This document shows, in pieces, positions 42,498 to 54,200 of a stretch of DNA of 64,000 bases (positions are counted from its first letter, which is position 1; each line of letters opens with the position of its first letter). The translations under genes were made by a program, and so were the position numbers. The DNA is from an uncultured Lachnospiraceae bacterium (GTDB lineage: Bacteria; Bacillota; Clostridia; Lachnospirales; Lachnospiraceae). Under the pieces are notes generated by a model. The model saw only the letters and a list, made by a program, of their open reading frames with translations. It searched no databases and was not told the DNA's origin. The stretch spans positions 62,001 through 126,000 of the forward strand of contig CACZFI010000003.1 of the NCBI GenBank assembly GCA_902780405.1. The letters are read 5' to 3'.

Positions 42498-42944
42498 TTA
42501 CTCTCCAACGACCTCAACGGTCAGCTTTGTGGTGACCTGCGTGTGAAGCTTGATCTCCACATGGTGCGTGCCCTGTGCCTTGATCGGATCCTTTAAGTTG
42601 ATCTTCTTCTTGTCAATCTCGTGTCCGAGCTGTGTCTTCACAGCCTCGGCAATCTCCTTGGAGGACACAGAGCCGAAGGTTCTTCCGCCCTCGCCCATCT
42701 TGATCTTTAAGACGATCTTCTCATCTTCCATCTGCTTGCCCAAAGCCTGCGCCTCCGCCAGCTTCTCGGCAGCCACCTTGTCCTCGTGTGCCTTTTTTAA
42801 TTTAAGTTCATTCAGGTTCTTGGGGGTCGCCTCAAGTCCGAGCTTCTTCGGAAGTACGAAGTTTCTTGCGTATCCGTCGGATACGTCCACGATCTGGTCC
42901 TTCTTTCCGAGGCTCTTTACATCCTGCAGTAAAATCACTTTCAT
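42498..42944 (-). CDS. rplI: 50S ribosomal protein L9
   Basis: 148 residues, the standard L9 length. The N-terminal RNA-binding domain [28 protein letters not shown] is joined by a long helix to the C-terminal domain ([16 protein letters not shown], then [15 protein letters not shown]). It lies between gdpP and dnaB with 1-2 nt gaps, a conserved Firmicute order. Confidence 0.97.
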   Translation of the reverse strand: MKVILLQDVKSLGKKDQIVDVSDGYARNFVLPKKLGLEATPKNLNELKLKKAHEDKVAAEKLAEAQALGKQMEDEKIVLKIKMGEGGRTFGSVSSKEIAEAVKTQLGHEIDKKKINLKDPIKAQGTHHVEIKLHTQVTTKLTVEVVGE

Positions 42945-42945
42945 C

Positions 42946-44988
42946 TTAGAGATCTCCTTCCTGATACATATCGGTAAGCAACGCCTTGATCTTATCTACG
43001 ATCTCGTCCACCGTTGCGTTGGTAAACTGTACGCCGGCCACATTCGCGTGTCCGCCGCCGCCCATACGCTCGGTGATCACCTGGACATTTACATCGTCCA
43101 CGGAGCGCGCGGATACGTACACCGTGTCATCCACCTTGGTAAGCACAAAGGATGCGCGCACGCCGTCCACATCGAGAAGCTCGTTCGCAACCTTCGCCGC
43201 AAGTACCGTAGGCGATTCGGAAGCATCCGCATCCACCTTAGAGATGGCAAATGCATCCATAAACATCTCAGCCGCAAGCACGCCCTCGGCCTGCTGCTTG
43301 AATGAAGTCATATCGTTTCTGAAGAGCTTTCTGACTCTTACAACATCCGCACCGTTGCGCTTCAGGTAGGAAGCGGCTTCAAATGTACGGACACCGGTCT
43401 TGGTCACAAAGCCGTCGGTGTCGATCACGATACCCGCATACATGGCGTCCGCCTCAAGCGGACGGATCTTCACCTTCTCGTCAATATACTGGAGCATCTC
43501 CGCCACCATCTCGCTGGCCGAAGATGCATAGGGCTCGATGTAGGAAAGCAGCGCGTTGTCGATCTTCTCCTCCGCCTGCCTGTGGTGATCGAAGACAACC
43601 ACGGAGCTGGTCATATTGAGAAGCTCGGTGCACTCTGCCATACTGGGCTTGTTCACATCCACCACAACGACCAGGGTCTTCGGCGATGTCATCGACATCG
43701 CCATCTCACGGGTGATGATCATATCCTCCTCGTAAGCGCTGTCGTTCTTGAAGCAGTCAACGATGGGACGGATGGCTTCCGTCGCCTCATCGAGGACAAT
43801 GTGCGGGATCTTGCCGAGGGTCTTCACCAGACGGTAGACGCCCACAGCGGAACCAAATGCATCGGCATCCGGCCGCTTATGTCCCATGATCAGCACATGT
43901 TCCTTGTCGTTTAAAAGTTCGGAGAAGGCCTGCGCCTTGACGCGCGCCTTGACACGGGTGCTCTTTTCCGTACCCGCGCTCTTGCCTCCGAAGTAAAATA
44001 CCTTGTCCCCCATACGAAGCACGGCCTGATCGCCGCCTCGTCCTAACGCAAGGCCGATGGCAATACGCGCCGACTCATACGCGTCGGCAAAATTGGCTGC
44101 CTCCGCACCGAGTCCGATGGACAGGGTGATGGGGATTTCATTTCCCACGTTGATACTCTTGATCTCATCAAGGATCGCAAATTTTGTGTCACGCAACTGG
44201 TCTAAATACTTTTGCTGGAACACGAAGAGATACTTGTCCTTCTCCGTCTTCTTGCCGATGGCATCGAAGGTGGAAAGGTACATATTGATGCGTCGGTCTA
44301 CAAGGGCTTCCACCAGGGAGTGTCTTACCTCTTCGGTATTCTCCATAACCTCCGCATAGTTATCGATATAGAGCAGTCCCGCAACCAGCTTCTGATCCTC
44401 GATCTCGCGCTTGCAGCGTTCCAGTTCCGTCACGTCGAAAAGATACAGCGCCACCAGGGTTTCTCCGCGTGGATCCACCACGGCGTCCTCGTCCTCAAAG
44501 ATGTCCTCAAACTCGATCCGCTTTAAAAGCGCATCGTAAAGCTTGCCCTCATAGGTAAGACGCAGGGTCTGATTCTGCTCTTCAAGGATCTCGTCGGCCA
44601 GCACCGGGAAGAAGTAGGAGATATTCCGCCGAATCTTCTTCTTGGAACCCTCACCGATCTCGTCGATGAATTTGCGGTTGCCCCACAGGATCTTGCCGTC
44701 CACATCGAGAAGTGCGTAGGGCACCTCAAGGTCCTTCAAAAGCTCCTTCTGGATCTGCCCCTGTTCTAAGGCAAAGCCCATCAATACAGGGAGAACGCCC
44801 GTCTTCGCCACGATGTAGATGACGACCTCGATCACGATGAAGAGTGCCACAAAGATGAGGGAAATGTGTCCGGCCTCCTTGTTCACGAAGTAGAGCGTGA
44901 TACACATGGAGAGCAGGAACACGGATACAAAGATCGGTGTCATCAGGTAGCGTTCGATTTTTCTTCTTAAGATCTTTTCGTTGTTCAT
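42946..44988 (-). CDS. gdpP: Cyclic-di-AMP phosphodiesterase GdpP
   Basis: 680 residues. Two N-terminal membrane helices (about 17-35 and 41-61) are followed by a PAS-like domain ([20 protein letters not shown], about 90-110) and a degenerate GGDEF domain (about 170-310). The DHH phosphodiesterase ([19 protein letters not shown] near 350, then [11 protein letters not shown]) and the DHHA1 part with [13 protein letters not shown] complete it. It hydrolyses the essential second messenger c-di-AMP, which controls osmotic and wall homeostasis. Its ATG is 11 nt after valS. Confidence 0.95.
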   Translation of the reverse strand: MNNEKILRRKIERYLMTPIFVSVFLLSMCITLYFVNKEAGHISLIFVALFIVIEVVIYIVAKTGVLPVLMGFALEQGQIQKELLKDLEVPYALLDVDGKILWGNRKFIDEIGEGSKKKIRRNISYFFPVLADEILEEQNQTLRLTYEGKLYDALLKRIEFEDIFEDEDAVVDPRGETLVALYLFDVTELERCKREIEDQKLVAGLLYIDNYAEVMENTEEVRHSLVEALVDRRINMYLSTFDAIGKKTEKDKYLFVFQQKYLDQLRDTKFAILDEIKSINVGNEIPITLSIGLGAEAANFADAYESARIAIGLALGRGGDQAVLRMGDKVFYFGGKSAGTEKSTRVKARVKAQAFSELLNDKEHVLIMGHKRPDADAFGSAVGVYRLVKTLGKIPHIVLDEATEAIRPIVDCFKNDSAYEEDMIITREMAMSMTSPKTLVVVVDVNKPSMAECTELLNMTSSVVVFDHHRQAEEKIDNALLSYIEPYASSASEMVAEMLQYIDEKVKIRPLEADAMYAGIVIDTDGFVTKTGVRTFEAASYLKRNGADVVRVRKLFRNDMTSFKQQAEGVLAAEMFMDAFAISKVDADASESPTVLAAKVANELLDVDGVRASFVLTKVDDTVYVSARSVDDVNVQVITERMGGGGHANVAGVQFTNATVDEIVDKIKALLTDMYQEGDL

Positions 44989-44999
44989 AAAATTCCTCT

Positions 45000-47639
45000 T
45001 TAGGAAAGCTGTGCCAGACGCTCCTCAACCTGTGCGAGTGTCTCGCGGTACTTCTGAAGTTTCGCCTTCTCCTCGGCCACCTTTGCCTCGGGCGCTTTGG
45101 ACAGGAAGCGCTCATTGCCGAGCATACCCTCTCCTCTGGCGACTTCCTTGGTGAGTCTCTCCTTCTCCTTGGTGAGTCTCTCCTTCTCCTTCGCGATATC
45201 TACGAGGTCGGCGAAGGGCATATAGATGGCAGCATCATGTACGAGCACGGATACCGCGTCGTCTGCGATGCCGGTCTTATCTTCCTGTACGGCAACCTCC
45301 TGCGCATAAGCTAAAGTTCCGAAGAAATTGGCGGATGCGGTGAAGATCTCACGCACCTCAGGCTTCGCGGATACCACGAAGACCTGTGCCTTCTTGGAAG
45401 GTGCCACGTTCATCTCCGCGCGGATGTTTCTGATGGCGCGAACCGCCTCCTTGATCTTGTCCACCTGCATCTCTTCCTCGGCGAAGTTTCTCTCCTCGCT
45501 GTAGGTCGGCCAGGGTGCGATCATCACGGACTCCTCGCCGGTCAGTGTACAGTAGATCTCCTCGGTTACGAAAGGCATGTAGGGATGCAGGAGCTTTAAT
45601 GCGCCGGTCAGTACGGTCTTTAAGGTCCAGAGCGCTGCTGCCTTGGTGTCATCGTTCTCGTCCCAGAGTCTCGGCTTCACCATCTCGATGTACCAGTCGC
45701 AGAACTCCTCCCAGATGAAGTCGTAGAGCTTGCCGGCAGCGATACCGAGCTCGTACTTCTCCATGTTCTCGGTCACATCGGCAACCAGTGTATTGAACTT
45801 CGACAGGATCCACTTGTCGGCGATGGTGAGCTTGGAAAGATCCGCACCGTCGGCATCCGCCTTGTCGATGTTCATCATGATAAATCTGGATGCGTTCCAG
45901 ATCTTGTTGGCAAAGTTACGATTCGCCTCCACGCGCTCCCAGTAGAAACGCATGTCGTTGCCCGGCGCATTGCCCGTGATCAGCGTGAAGCGAAGCGCAT
46001 CCGCGCCGTACTTCTCGATCACCTCGAGCGGATCGATACCGTTGCCGAGGGACTTACTCATCTTGCGTCCCTGGTCATCTCTTACCAGACCGTGGAAGAG
46101 CACGGTGTGGAAGGGGATATCATCCATCTGCTCTAAAGAGGAGAAGATCATACGGATGACCCAGAAGAAAATGATATCGTATCCGGTTACGAGCACGTCT
46201 GTCGGGAAGAAGTAGGAAAGCTCCTCCGTCTTCTCGGGCCAGCCCAGTGTGGAGAAGGGCCAGAGTGCTGAGGAAAACCAGGTGTCCAGGGTGTCCTCAT
46301 CCTGCGTGAGATGCTTGCCGCCGCACTTCGGGCATACGGAAGGTGCTTCCTTTGAAACAACGGTCTCGCCGCAGTCTGCGCAGTAGTATGCGGGGATACG
46401 GTGTCCCCACCAGAGCTGTCTGGATACGCACCAGTCACGGATGTTGTCCAGCCAGTTGTAATAAGTCTTCTTCATGCTGTCCGGTACCAGACGAATCTTG
46501 CCGGTCTCCACCGCTTCCTTCGCGGGTTTCGCCATCTCGTCCATCTTCACGAACCACTGGGGCTTCACCAGGGGCTCTACGGTCGTCTTACATCTGTCGT
46601 GGGTACCGACCATATGGGTATGCGGTACGGTCTTTACAAGGAGACCCAGATTCTCAAGGTCTGTAAGTACCGCCTTTCTTGCCTCATAGCGATCCATGCC
46701 GTCATAGCGCGTGCCGGGGCAGCGGATGGTGGCGTCGTCGTTCATGATATTGATCTCGGGGAGGTCGTGACGCTTTCCTACCTCGAAGTCGTTGGGGTCG
46801 TGTGCCGGCGTGATCTTCACGCAGCCGGTTCCGAACTCCTTGTCTACGTAGCTGTCGGCTACCACGGGGATCTCACGGTTCACGAGAGGAAGCATCAGCA
46901 TCTTGCCGACGATATCCTTGTAGCGCTCATCCTCGGGATTGACTGCAACAGCGGTATCACCGAGCAGTGTCTCCGGTCTGGTGGTTGCGATCTCCACGAA
47001 GCGTCCCTCTTCGCCGATCACAGGGTAGTTGATGTGCCAGAAATTGCCCTGCTGCTCCTCGTGGATAACCTCGGCATCGGAGATGGAGGTTTTGCAGACG
47101 GGACACCAGTTAACGATACGGGAACCTCTGTAGAGATAGCCCTTCTCGTAGAGTTTCATAAAGACTTCGTTGACGGCCTTGTTGTTGCCCTCGTCCATGG
47201 TGAAGCGCTCTCTGTCCCAGTCAGCGGAGGAGCCTAATTTCTTTAACTGGTTCACGATGCGTGAGCCGTACTCTGCCTTCCACTCCCAGGCCTTCTCCAG
47301 GAATCCCTCACGTCCGAGGTCTGCCTTCTCGATGCCCTGTGCCTTCAAAGACTCGATCAGCTTCACCTCTGTGGCGATGGCTGCGTGGTCCGTACCGGGC
47401 TGCCACAGCGCATTGTAGCCCTGCATCCGCTTGAAACGAATCAGGATATCCTGCATGGTGTTGTCAAGCGCATGGCCCATATGAAGCTGGCCCGTGATAT
47501 TGGGCGGCGGCATCACGATGGTGAAGGGCTTTTTGCTCCTGTCCACCTCGGCATGGAAATACTTGTTCTCCAGCCACTTCTGATATAACCTGCCTTCGAT
47601 CTCGGCAGGGTTGTACGTTTTTTCAAGTTCCTTCGACAT
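45000..47639 (-). CDS. valS: Valyl-tRNA synthetase
   Basis: Charges tRNA-Val; 879 residues, as usual. The HIGH-type motif [13 protein letters not shown] (near 45), the editing domain ([18 protein letters not shown]), a zinc-like pair of CPxC motifs (CADC, CPKC near 400), KMSKS as [11 protein letters not shown] (near 525) and the C-terminal coiled coil ([19 protein letters not shown]) are all present. Ribosome binding site GGAGGAAGG. It sits inside the operon after the DUF5717 set, and no T-box leader is seen. Confidence 0.98.
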   Translation of the reverse strand: MSKELEKTYNPAEIEGRLYQKWLENKYFHAEVDRSKKPFTIVMPPPNITGQLHMGHALDNTMQDILIRFKRMQGYNALWQPGTDHAAIATEVKLIESLKAQGIEKADLGREGFLEKAWEWKAEYGSRIVNQLKKLGSSADWDRERFTMDEGNNKAVNEVFMKLYEKGYLYRGSRIVNWCPVCKTSISDAEVIHEEQQGNFWHINYPVIGEEGRFVEIATTRPETLLGDTAVAVNPEDERYKDIVGKMLMLPLVNREIPVVADSYVDKEFGTGCVKITPAHDPNDFEVGKRHDLPEINIMNDDATIRCPGTRYDGMDRYEARKAVLTDLENLGLLVKTVPHTHMVGTHDRCKTTVEPLVKPQWFVKMDEMAKPAKEAVETGKIRLVPDSMKKTYYNWLDNIRDWCVSRQLWWGHRIPAYYCADCGETVVSKEAPSVCPKCGGKHLTQDEDTLDTWFSSALWPFSTLGWPEKTEELSYFFPTDVLVTGYDIIFFWVIRMIFSSLEQMDDIPFHTVLFHGLVRDDQGRKMSKSLGNGIDPLEVIEKYGADALRFTLITGNAPGNDMRFYWERVEANRNFANKIWNASRFIMMNIDKADADGADLSKLTIADKWILSKFNTLVADVTENMEKYELGIAAGKLYDFIWEEFCDWYIEMVKPRLWDENDDTKAAALWTLKTVLTGALKLLHPYMPFVTEEIYCTLTGEESVMIAPWPTYSEERNFAEEEMQVDKIKEAVRAIRNIRAEMNVAPSKKAQVFVVSAKPEVREIFTASANFFGTLAYAQEVAVQEDKTGIADDAVSVLVHDAAIYMPFADLVDIAKEKERLTKEKERLTKEVARGEGMLGNERFLSKAPEAKVAEEKAKLQKYRETLAQVEERLAQLS

Positions 47640-47654
47640 GAATCCTTCCTCCGG

Positions 47655-49169
47655 TTATTCGAGTTTTATTTTGTAGGAGGCGAGAACCTCCTTGATATAG
47701 CCTTCCATATTGGGGTCGTCTGCGGCCGCCGCACGCAAGGCTGTTTTGGCATTTTCTTTGATCTTTTCGTAGGTTGCAAGCTGCTCCCTTAACTTCTGAC
47801 GCCGCTGATTCAAGCTGTGCTTGATCTCCACCATCTCCCTGTGATCAAGGAGGGCATCGATCTGCTTCGGCCAGACGAGCGGATCCGCAAGTCCGATCCG
47901 GGAAAGCTGATCCACCAGTTCATCACAGATCAGTCTAAAATCGGTGTTCGCCTGCGAATACTTCATCGCATCGTGCAGCATCTGATTATACAGCGCCCAG
48001 TTGTACTCCAGCTGCTTGCAGGAGTTGACATTGTACTTTTCGTAAATGTATTCCACCGTGCTGGTGTTCTGGATGTATTTTGCTTTCACCTTGTTCAGCA
48101 GTGAAACCGCGCGCTTTAGTTTTGCATCCGTGATCTTGATCTCATTTTTAAGGTCAATGTATCTGACGTAGGAAAATGCGAACGCCAGCATCAGGATTGC
48201 TCCGGCGATCAGTGCCGGAAGCAGGACATTCGCCCTGGTGGTAAGCGCCACGATACCGAGCACCGCCATGGTGATGAAGAAGAGCACGAAGACGACAGAC
48301 ACGATGCCGCGGACGTGATGGATGCTGCCCGCAAATTCCTCGCGCATGTACTTTAAGTCTTCCTTCTCACCCTCTAAGTGGCTCATATCGCTCTTTAGCA
48401 TGGAGTCGCGCATCTCCATGTCATTCAGGCGTTTCACCGTCTCGGGGATCTCGTCCTCGAAACGCTGCAGTAGATTGAAGTCCTCCATGGGGAGGAGGTT
48501 CTCCGACTGCAGGTAGGTCTGACGGCTCTTGTCGAGCATCTCGATCCTTCTGGCCGTCTCGCGAATCTCGTTCGCAAGATCGATCGGCAATTCGTCGATC
48601 TTCTGGATGTCGATCAGGTAGGAGGTAACGAGCTTGTACTCGCGCTTTAAGTCCTCCATCTGGTAGGTGACATCCACCAGCTGCTCACAAAAATCGGCAC
48701 ATGCTTTGCGCTCGGAGTAACCGCGCTTTGCGCTGATCACTTCCTGATGCATCTCCACATCCCGCCGTATCCTTGCCTCATAATCCCAGGCCTCGTCGTC
48801 GGTCTCCGCATAGAGGTTGCGAAGCCACTGGCGCAGGGATTTGCGTTTTTTCTTTTTTCGGGGCCTGCTCTTTTTCTTCGGGGCGTCCTCATCTTCGACG
48901 TTCTCTTCGCCGGCATCCTCTTCGGATCCCTCGGGAAGGTCGTCCGCCTCATCCGCTTCCTGCGGCGGCGCCTCTTTCCTTGCCTGATTGCGCTCGGCGA
49001 TGGCGTCATTTAGCTCCTTCGTCACGCGCTCGACTTCGTCGTCCAAAAAGACTTCTTCGTGTTCGCCCTTCTCGACTTCTTCAAGCTCGATGAGCTCCTC
49101 GTCTTCCTCCGAGGGCTCCTTTAAGTCCTCCTCGGCAAGATAGGCCTTGAATCTCTGTAATAATCCCAT
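47655..49169 (-). CDS. Membrane protein with long coiled coils, DUF5717/DUF5716 operon
   Basis: 504 residues. The acidic N-terminus (1-85) is rich in Glu/Asp. A Lys/Arg-rich patch (PKKKSRPRKKKKRKS, about 96-110) follows, then a helical coiled-coil region (about 130-280). Two membrane helices (about 290-312 and 318-340) and a further coiled coil to the end complete it. It overlaps the next upstream gene by 1 bp (ATGG/TAATG type). No known family is recognised. The charge layout suggests it contacts nucleic acid or acidic lipids while spanning the membrane. It is part of the tightly packed four-gene set described under the DUF5717 entry. Confidence 0.75.
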   Translation of the reverse strand: MGLLQRFKAYLAEEDLKEPSEEDEELIELEEVEKGEHEEVFLDDEVERVTKELNDAIAERNQARKEAPPQEADEADDLPEGSEEDAGEENVEDEDAPKKKSRPRKKKKRKSLRQWLRNLYAETDDEAWDYEARIRRDVEMHQEVISAKRGYSERKACADFCEQLVDVTYQMEDLKREYKLVTSYLIDIQKIDELPIDLANEIRETARRIEMLDKSRQTYLQSENLLPMEDFNLLQRFEDEIPETVKRLNDMEMRDSMLKSDMSHLEGEKEDLKYMREEFAGSIHHVRGIVSVVFVLFFITMAVLGIVALTTRANVLLPALIAGAILMLAFAFSYVRYIDLKNEIKITDAKLKRAVSLLNKVKAKYIQNTSTVEYIYEKYNVNSCKQLEYNWALYNQMLHDAMKYSQANTDFRLICDELVDQLSRIGLADPLVWPKQIDALLDHREMVEIKHSLNQRRQKLREQLATYEKIKENAKTALRAAAADDPNMEGYIKEVLASYKIKLE

Positions 49170-50002
49170 TAGATTGCCTGCTCTCTGAACTCATCTTTGA
49201 GCTGACTCAAGATGATGTCCATGCGCTTGTCGTAATCGATCATGTCTTTGTTCATGCGGTTGTAGACCGCGCGCTGCATCATGGAGAAGATGGTCATCTC
49301 GCGGACATCCTCGTTGGAATCTCCGATCTCCATCATCAGGCTCTCGAAATTCTCCTCTCCGAGACCGAATTTGCGCATCTCCTGCTTGGTGACCGCGGAG
49401 TCGTTCGACGATGCGAAGACAACCAGGTAGCCCCAGAGGGACTTTTCGTTGCCGTTCTTCTCGTAAGCCTTGCGGAAGAATTCTTTTGCATCCTCCACAT
49501 CTAAGTTGTTCGCTGCGGCAACGCCTCGATTGTGGTAGACATTGCCGAGGAATACCTCGTCGGTGATATCGCCGTGATCCTCTATGATGTCATCGTAGAT
49601 GGATGCGGCTTTGATATAGCGTCGGTAGCCCAAATAGCCGTCCGCCTTGAGTTTCTTTTTCTGAGACTTGGACAGCTTTCTATACTTCTGCCAGGCCTCG
49701 ACATAGGTGGTCACCTCGTCCGGCTCGTAGTAATCTCCCGCCGAAAGGATCTCTACCAGAAGGTCCTGGGCGTAGGCGGTCTTGTTGGAAAGCGCCACTA
49801 GCTTGTTCGCAAGCTCGGTCATACCAAGCTCGTCTCTGATCCAGTCGAAGAGCTTCTCCGACAGGGCGGACTTGCTGATCAAAACCGTATTGTTGTAAAT
49901 GTAGAAGCACAGCTCCTCGTAATTGTTGATCTCAACCTTGGTGTTCAGGAAGGTGAAGGGGCGGGATGCTTCTTTGCTGGTACATAAGATAATCTTTGAC
50001 AT
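49169..50002 (-). CDS. TPR-like soluble protein, DUF5717/DUF5716 operon
   Basis: 277 residues, soluble. N-terminal MSKIILCTSKEASRPFTF, then a helical region. The segment RRYIKAASIYDDIIEDHG...VFLGNVYHNRGVAAANNLDVEDAKEFFRKAYEKN (about 125-190) has the spacing of two TPR helix pairs. It overlaps the DUF5716 gene by 1 bp. It likely bridges the DUF5716 and coiled-coil proteins; this rests on gene order, not on a known homologue. Confidence 0.72.
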   Translation of the reverse strand: MSKIILCTSKEASRPFTFLNTKVEINNYEELCFYIYNNTVLISKSALSEKLFDWIRDELGMTELANKLVALSNKTAYAQDLLVEILSAGDYYEPDEVTTYVEAWQKYRKLSKSQKKKLKADGYLGYRRYIKAASIYDDIIEDHGDITDEVFLGNVYHNRGVAAANNLDVEDAKEFFRKAYEKNGNEKSLWGYLVVFASSNDSAVTKQEMRKFGLGEENFESLMMEIGDSNEDVREMTIFSMMQRAVYNRMNKDMIDYDKRMDIILSQLKDEFREQAI

Positions 50003-51255
50003 CAGACCTCAAACTCCTTCCGATAGATTTTGTTGGTGGTGGGGAAGAGCTTGCCGAAGCCCACATCTTTAAGGATCACCGCGCCTCTGTGCGGATCCTC
50101 GAACTCCACCTCGATGGAAAATTTGGATGTCTTGTTCGGTCGCTTGGGCAGGCCGTGGAGCCTTACCACTTCGCGGCTTTCCTCCTCCGTCTTTCTGTCC
50201 CTGTATATGATGGTCACCTTGTCGGTGTCGTCCAAGATCACGTTGATCTTGCCGTGGATGTTGTACCACTGGCGTCCGCCGATGGTGACGGGGATGAATT
50301 TTTCCTCTTCCTCGCCGCTCGAGATGCCCACATCGAAGCGGACATTCTCGTCGGTCTCGACGAAATACTTTCTGTAGAACTCCTCATACTCACCGCCGAC
50401 AGCCTTGTAGCAGGCGCCCTTGGTGTAGATGTTCTGGCCCGCGAACACGCGGCGTCCCTGACAGAGGATGTTCCTGGAGTGGTTCATCCACTTCTCGGAG
50501 AATCCCAGTCCCGTAAGGAAGACCGACGAGATGTAGGTCTGCTTCATCTCGTGGGCTACGATCTTGGCAAATGTTTCGTCCATGGAAATGTTGTCGCCCT
50601 TGAAGAGCGCCATGTTGAACTGCTCGGAGTAGTCCTCGTGGATCACCTGGATGGTGTCCGGCTCCCTGGACCTTGTGATGTCGATGCGGAAGTACTGCAG
50701 ACCGTCCGCGCTGTAATCAAACAGCGCCACGCTGTTCACGTAGAGGTCGCTGTTCTGGTTGAAGATGTAATACAGGCTGCTGTCCAGGTGGCTGGTGATC
50801 TCCACCTGCTCCTCGGAAAGTCCGAGTTCCTTGTAGAATCCCTTCAGCACGCGGAAGAGCCGCTTGTCGTACTCCGGAATGGTGATCACAAGCTTGCCGA
50901 CGGATGCGCCCTCGTAGCGGTACAGGAAGCTGTCGATGTGCATCTTGAGCATCATCAGAAAAAGCTTCCGGTAGCTGTAGGTCGCGCCGCCCACCTCGAC
51001 GGTGTTCTCGCTGGATGCATTTGCGTAGAGGGCATCAAGGATTACACCCTCCTCTTTAAATCTCGTCTCCGACGCCTCCGAACCGACGTACCAGTCGTTC
51101 GTGGCATTGCTGAAGAAGAGGATGTTCGGCATCATGTAGGTCTCTTTGTTGTTGAGCTGATTGACCGTCTCAGGCTCACGTTTGATGTCATTGTAGAAGC
51201 TGATCTGCGTCGTATCGGGACACAGGTCCATGCCGATATAATAAGCCTCCGCCAT
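50002..51255 (-). CDS. DUF5716-like actin/Hsp70-fold protein
   Basis: 417 residues. Motifs recall the ASKHA ATPase fold: phosphate-1-like YYIGMDLCPDTTQISFYN (5-22), and phosphate-2-like VALFDYSADGLQYFRI near 178. The adenosine-like VFLTGLGFSEKW lies near 245. The canonical DLGTTN and DxGGGT motifs are altered (DLCPDT, DYSADG), so nucleotide hydrolysis is uncertain. The last 100 residues form a separate beta-rich domain. It lies between DUF5717 and the TPR-like gene, 10 nt from the former. This grouping is typical of Lachnospiraceae as far as I recall. Cellular role unknown. Confidence 0.75.
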   Translation of the reverse strand: MAEAYYIGMDLCPDTTQISFYNDIKREPETVNQLNNKETYMMPNILFFSNATNDWYVGSEASETRFKEEGVILDALYANASSENTVEVGGATYSYRKLFLMMLKMHIDSFLYRYEGASVGKLVITIPEYDKRLFRVLKGFYKELGLSEEQVEITSHLDSSLYYIFNQNSDLYVNSVALFDYSADGLQYFRIDITRSREPDTIQVIHEDYSEQFNMALFKGDNISMDETFAKIVAHEMKQTYISSVFLTGLGFSEKWMNHSRNILCQGRRVFAGQNIYTKGACYKAVGGEYEEFYRKYFVETDENVRFDVGISSGEEEEKFIPVTIGGRQWYNIHGKINVILDDTDKVTIIYRDRKTEEESREVVRLHGLPKRPNKTSKFSIEVEFEDPHRGAVILKDVGFGKLFPTTNKIYRKEFEV

Positions 51256-51265
51256 AGTTCGCTCC

Positions 51266-54200
51266 TTATAAAATCTCCAGATTCTCTTCGAACAGATGCA
51301 CCGTGTTCAGGTAGACATCGAGGGTCTCAAGAAGCTCGTTGTCCTCGCGCATCTCCTGTGCCACCAGCATGCTGTTGATCGTTTCGAATCGGTTTCTGTC
51401 CTTCTTGTTGAAAGCCTTCAGCTTCAGGCTCTCGCTCTCCACCACGTAGGACGTGCCGAGCATGTCGTCGTCCACCTTGTAGACGAGACGCTCGCCGTGG
51501 AAGACCACGAACTCCTTCACATAGAGTCCGGGGATCATCTCGTTTAAGCGCTCCGTACGATAGGTAAGCGTCTGCCGTGAGCCCGTGTCGAAGGCGTAGC
51601 GCACGGATACGGATTTGCCGGGATCGCTCTTGTAGATCAGGTAGGTCTTCAGGAAGACATCCAGCGGCAGTTTGATAAACGCCCTGAAACTCTTGAAGAA
51701 CGGCATGATCTTGCCGGCATCCATAAATTTGCCTACGGTATCGGAGATCCACTCCTTCTGATCGTCGGTGTAGCGATCGAGCTTGCCGAAGTAGGCAAGC
51801 AGCGCCATCTTGGACACCTCGTCGTCCACATTGCCCTTCATGATCTCTAAGTAGAGACAGTCGAAGATGCTGCCGGGCACCTGTGCGTCCTTGATCAGGC
51901 TGTTGTAGGCCGCGTAGCGAAGGAAGGCCTTCACCACGAGTCCTCTGCTTCGACCGCCGTAGTAAGCGGTGAAGATATCGTAAATGTACTCCACGTGACC
52001 CATGGCGAACATCATCTGTGCCAGGGTGTTCTCCGCAAGGAGGGAGACGTCGCGCACGCGGTTTCTTACGGTCTTGAAGAGAGAAGCGAGCTCATCTAAG
52101 TCGCCCTTAAAATTGTTCATGACGTAGCCTAAGATCCGCTCATTTACCTTACCCATCTTGTAAAGGTGTACGCAGACCGCAAGCAGGTCCTCGTTCAGGA
52201 ATCCGCCGGAGTCCTCAACGCCATAGTCAGCAAGGCGGTAGAGCTCGTCCGTGTCGATCTCGTCGAAGCCGTAGAGCTTCACGGCCTGGAAGGCCTTGTC
52301 GAACATGTTCATATCCACCAGGTAAGCGATGATGCTTCTGGCGTTCGCGTGATTCAGGTACTCGATGTCGAGCTTCGCAAGATACTTGGGAAGCACGGTA
52401 TCGTCCAGATTCTCGTGATAGTATTCGATGATATTCAAATAAGCCTGCTGCTTGTAGTCGTAGGAGATCTCGTCGCAGTTGACGATATCACGCGCAGCAT
52501 TTACCTCGGCAGCCTCCTTGTAGTTGAAGTCTCCGAGCTGCTCGTAGTTGTGCAGCAGCACGCGGTAATCCCTCGGACTGTACTGCTTGCAGATATCCAT
52601 GTAGGCCTTCTCGTCCACGATCCTCTCCAAACGGTAGGGGATGGATCCCGCGTAACGGTTGCCCTCTCCGTCCTCGAAGATGATGGATGCGCTGTTGGAA
52701 AGGATCTCCACGTAAGCCTCACCGTTCACGATGGGGATGCGCTGGATCTCTTCGAGTTCCTGGTGCGTCACGATCACGGCGCGCACGCCCTGGTTGAAGC
52801 AGACTAATTTGCGTCTGAAAATGATGTTGATCAGCTTACCTGCGTAGAGCGGGCTTACATTCTCGGGCTCGAGGAACTCGTCGTAGATGACGGTCAGGTC
52901 GTCGCTCACCTTGCCCTTGATGATCATATTCTCCATAAAGTCCTGCATGGTGGTGCAGTACTCGTGGTAGACCTTCATATGCTGAGACTTGTTATAAATT
53001 ACGTTCGCATAGAGGTATGCGAGTTCCGTCTCCGTCAGGGTGTTCTTGTAGTTTAAGTAATAGAGCACCGACTGCGGGATCAGGTCATAGCGGGAGAAGT
53101 TCATGCTCTTGACAAAGCACTCGTTTAAACCGATAAATTTCAAGTTCTTCTCCACGGCATCCCGGTAGAATCTGTGGTACTTGTTGTCGAGACGTCCCGA
53201 AGAGATCAGCATGGAGCAGATGCTCTTTAAGACCTCGGTGTTCTTCGTCTTGTCGTAGATAACCTCCATGATGGAGAAGATCTGCGTATCGAAGGTCTTG
53301 ACCGTGCCGGCCAGGCGGATGAATTCCTCCACCACCTCGTCGGAGATATACTTGTGGCGCAGACCCCAGCGGATGGAGGTGATCTCCAAAGCCCCGATCT
53401 TCTTGAAGAGAAGAGGGTTGTTGTTTAAAACTTCGCAGAGCTCCAGGTACATGATGGGACTGTTGAATCCCGCCTCATACAGTGCACGGATCTCCTTATA
53501 AAGCGCGGACAGATCCTGCGCATAGGTATCGTCAATGAAAAGCAGCAGCCAGAAGTAGAAGATCTTCTCCTGCTCGATCCGGTAATTCCTGCGGATTAAG
53601 TTTCTGGCATTGTCAATGCTTTCCTTGTTCTTGTCGACCATCGCCTTTAGGTACGCATAGTAGCTCTTCTGAAGGTTGTCGAGCATGGAATTGTCCACAT
53701 CCGCCTCGATGCGAAGGAACTCCTGCTCCACCTTCTCGGTCTCGCCCTGCATGATGTTCATGTGCATGGTACCGAGTCTGTAGAGCGGCTCCTCGGGCAT
53801 ATATCTCGAGAGGTTCGCGAAGGTGGTAAGGGAACGGCTCACATACTCCTGCAGGGAGATGCGGTCCATACGGTAATCCAGGTAATTCTCCACCAGTTTG
53901 ATCTGGTTTCTCTTCACGAGCTGGACACGGTTGCCCGCACGGGGCGGTACCGCAGACTTGGACCTCGGTCTCGAGAGCATGATGTCCACTTCGATCTTCT
54001 GGTAGATGTTCTCGATCACGATCCGTCCGGACGTAGCACCCTCAGGGATATTGTCCGGGGTGATCAGCACGTCAAGGGAGTAGAGATTGCCGCAGAAGTC
54101 GGAGCTTTGGATCTGCTTTCTCGCAGGCACGATAAAATCGTCCATGCTTTTTACGCGGGAAAATGTATATCCCCACGTGTTCTTGCTGATATTCACCGAG

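Noticed and set aside
47640..47655. T-box leader for valS
   Set aside because: valS follows the upstream gene by about 15 nt, leaving no room for a T-box.
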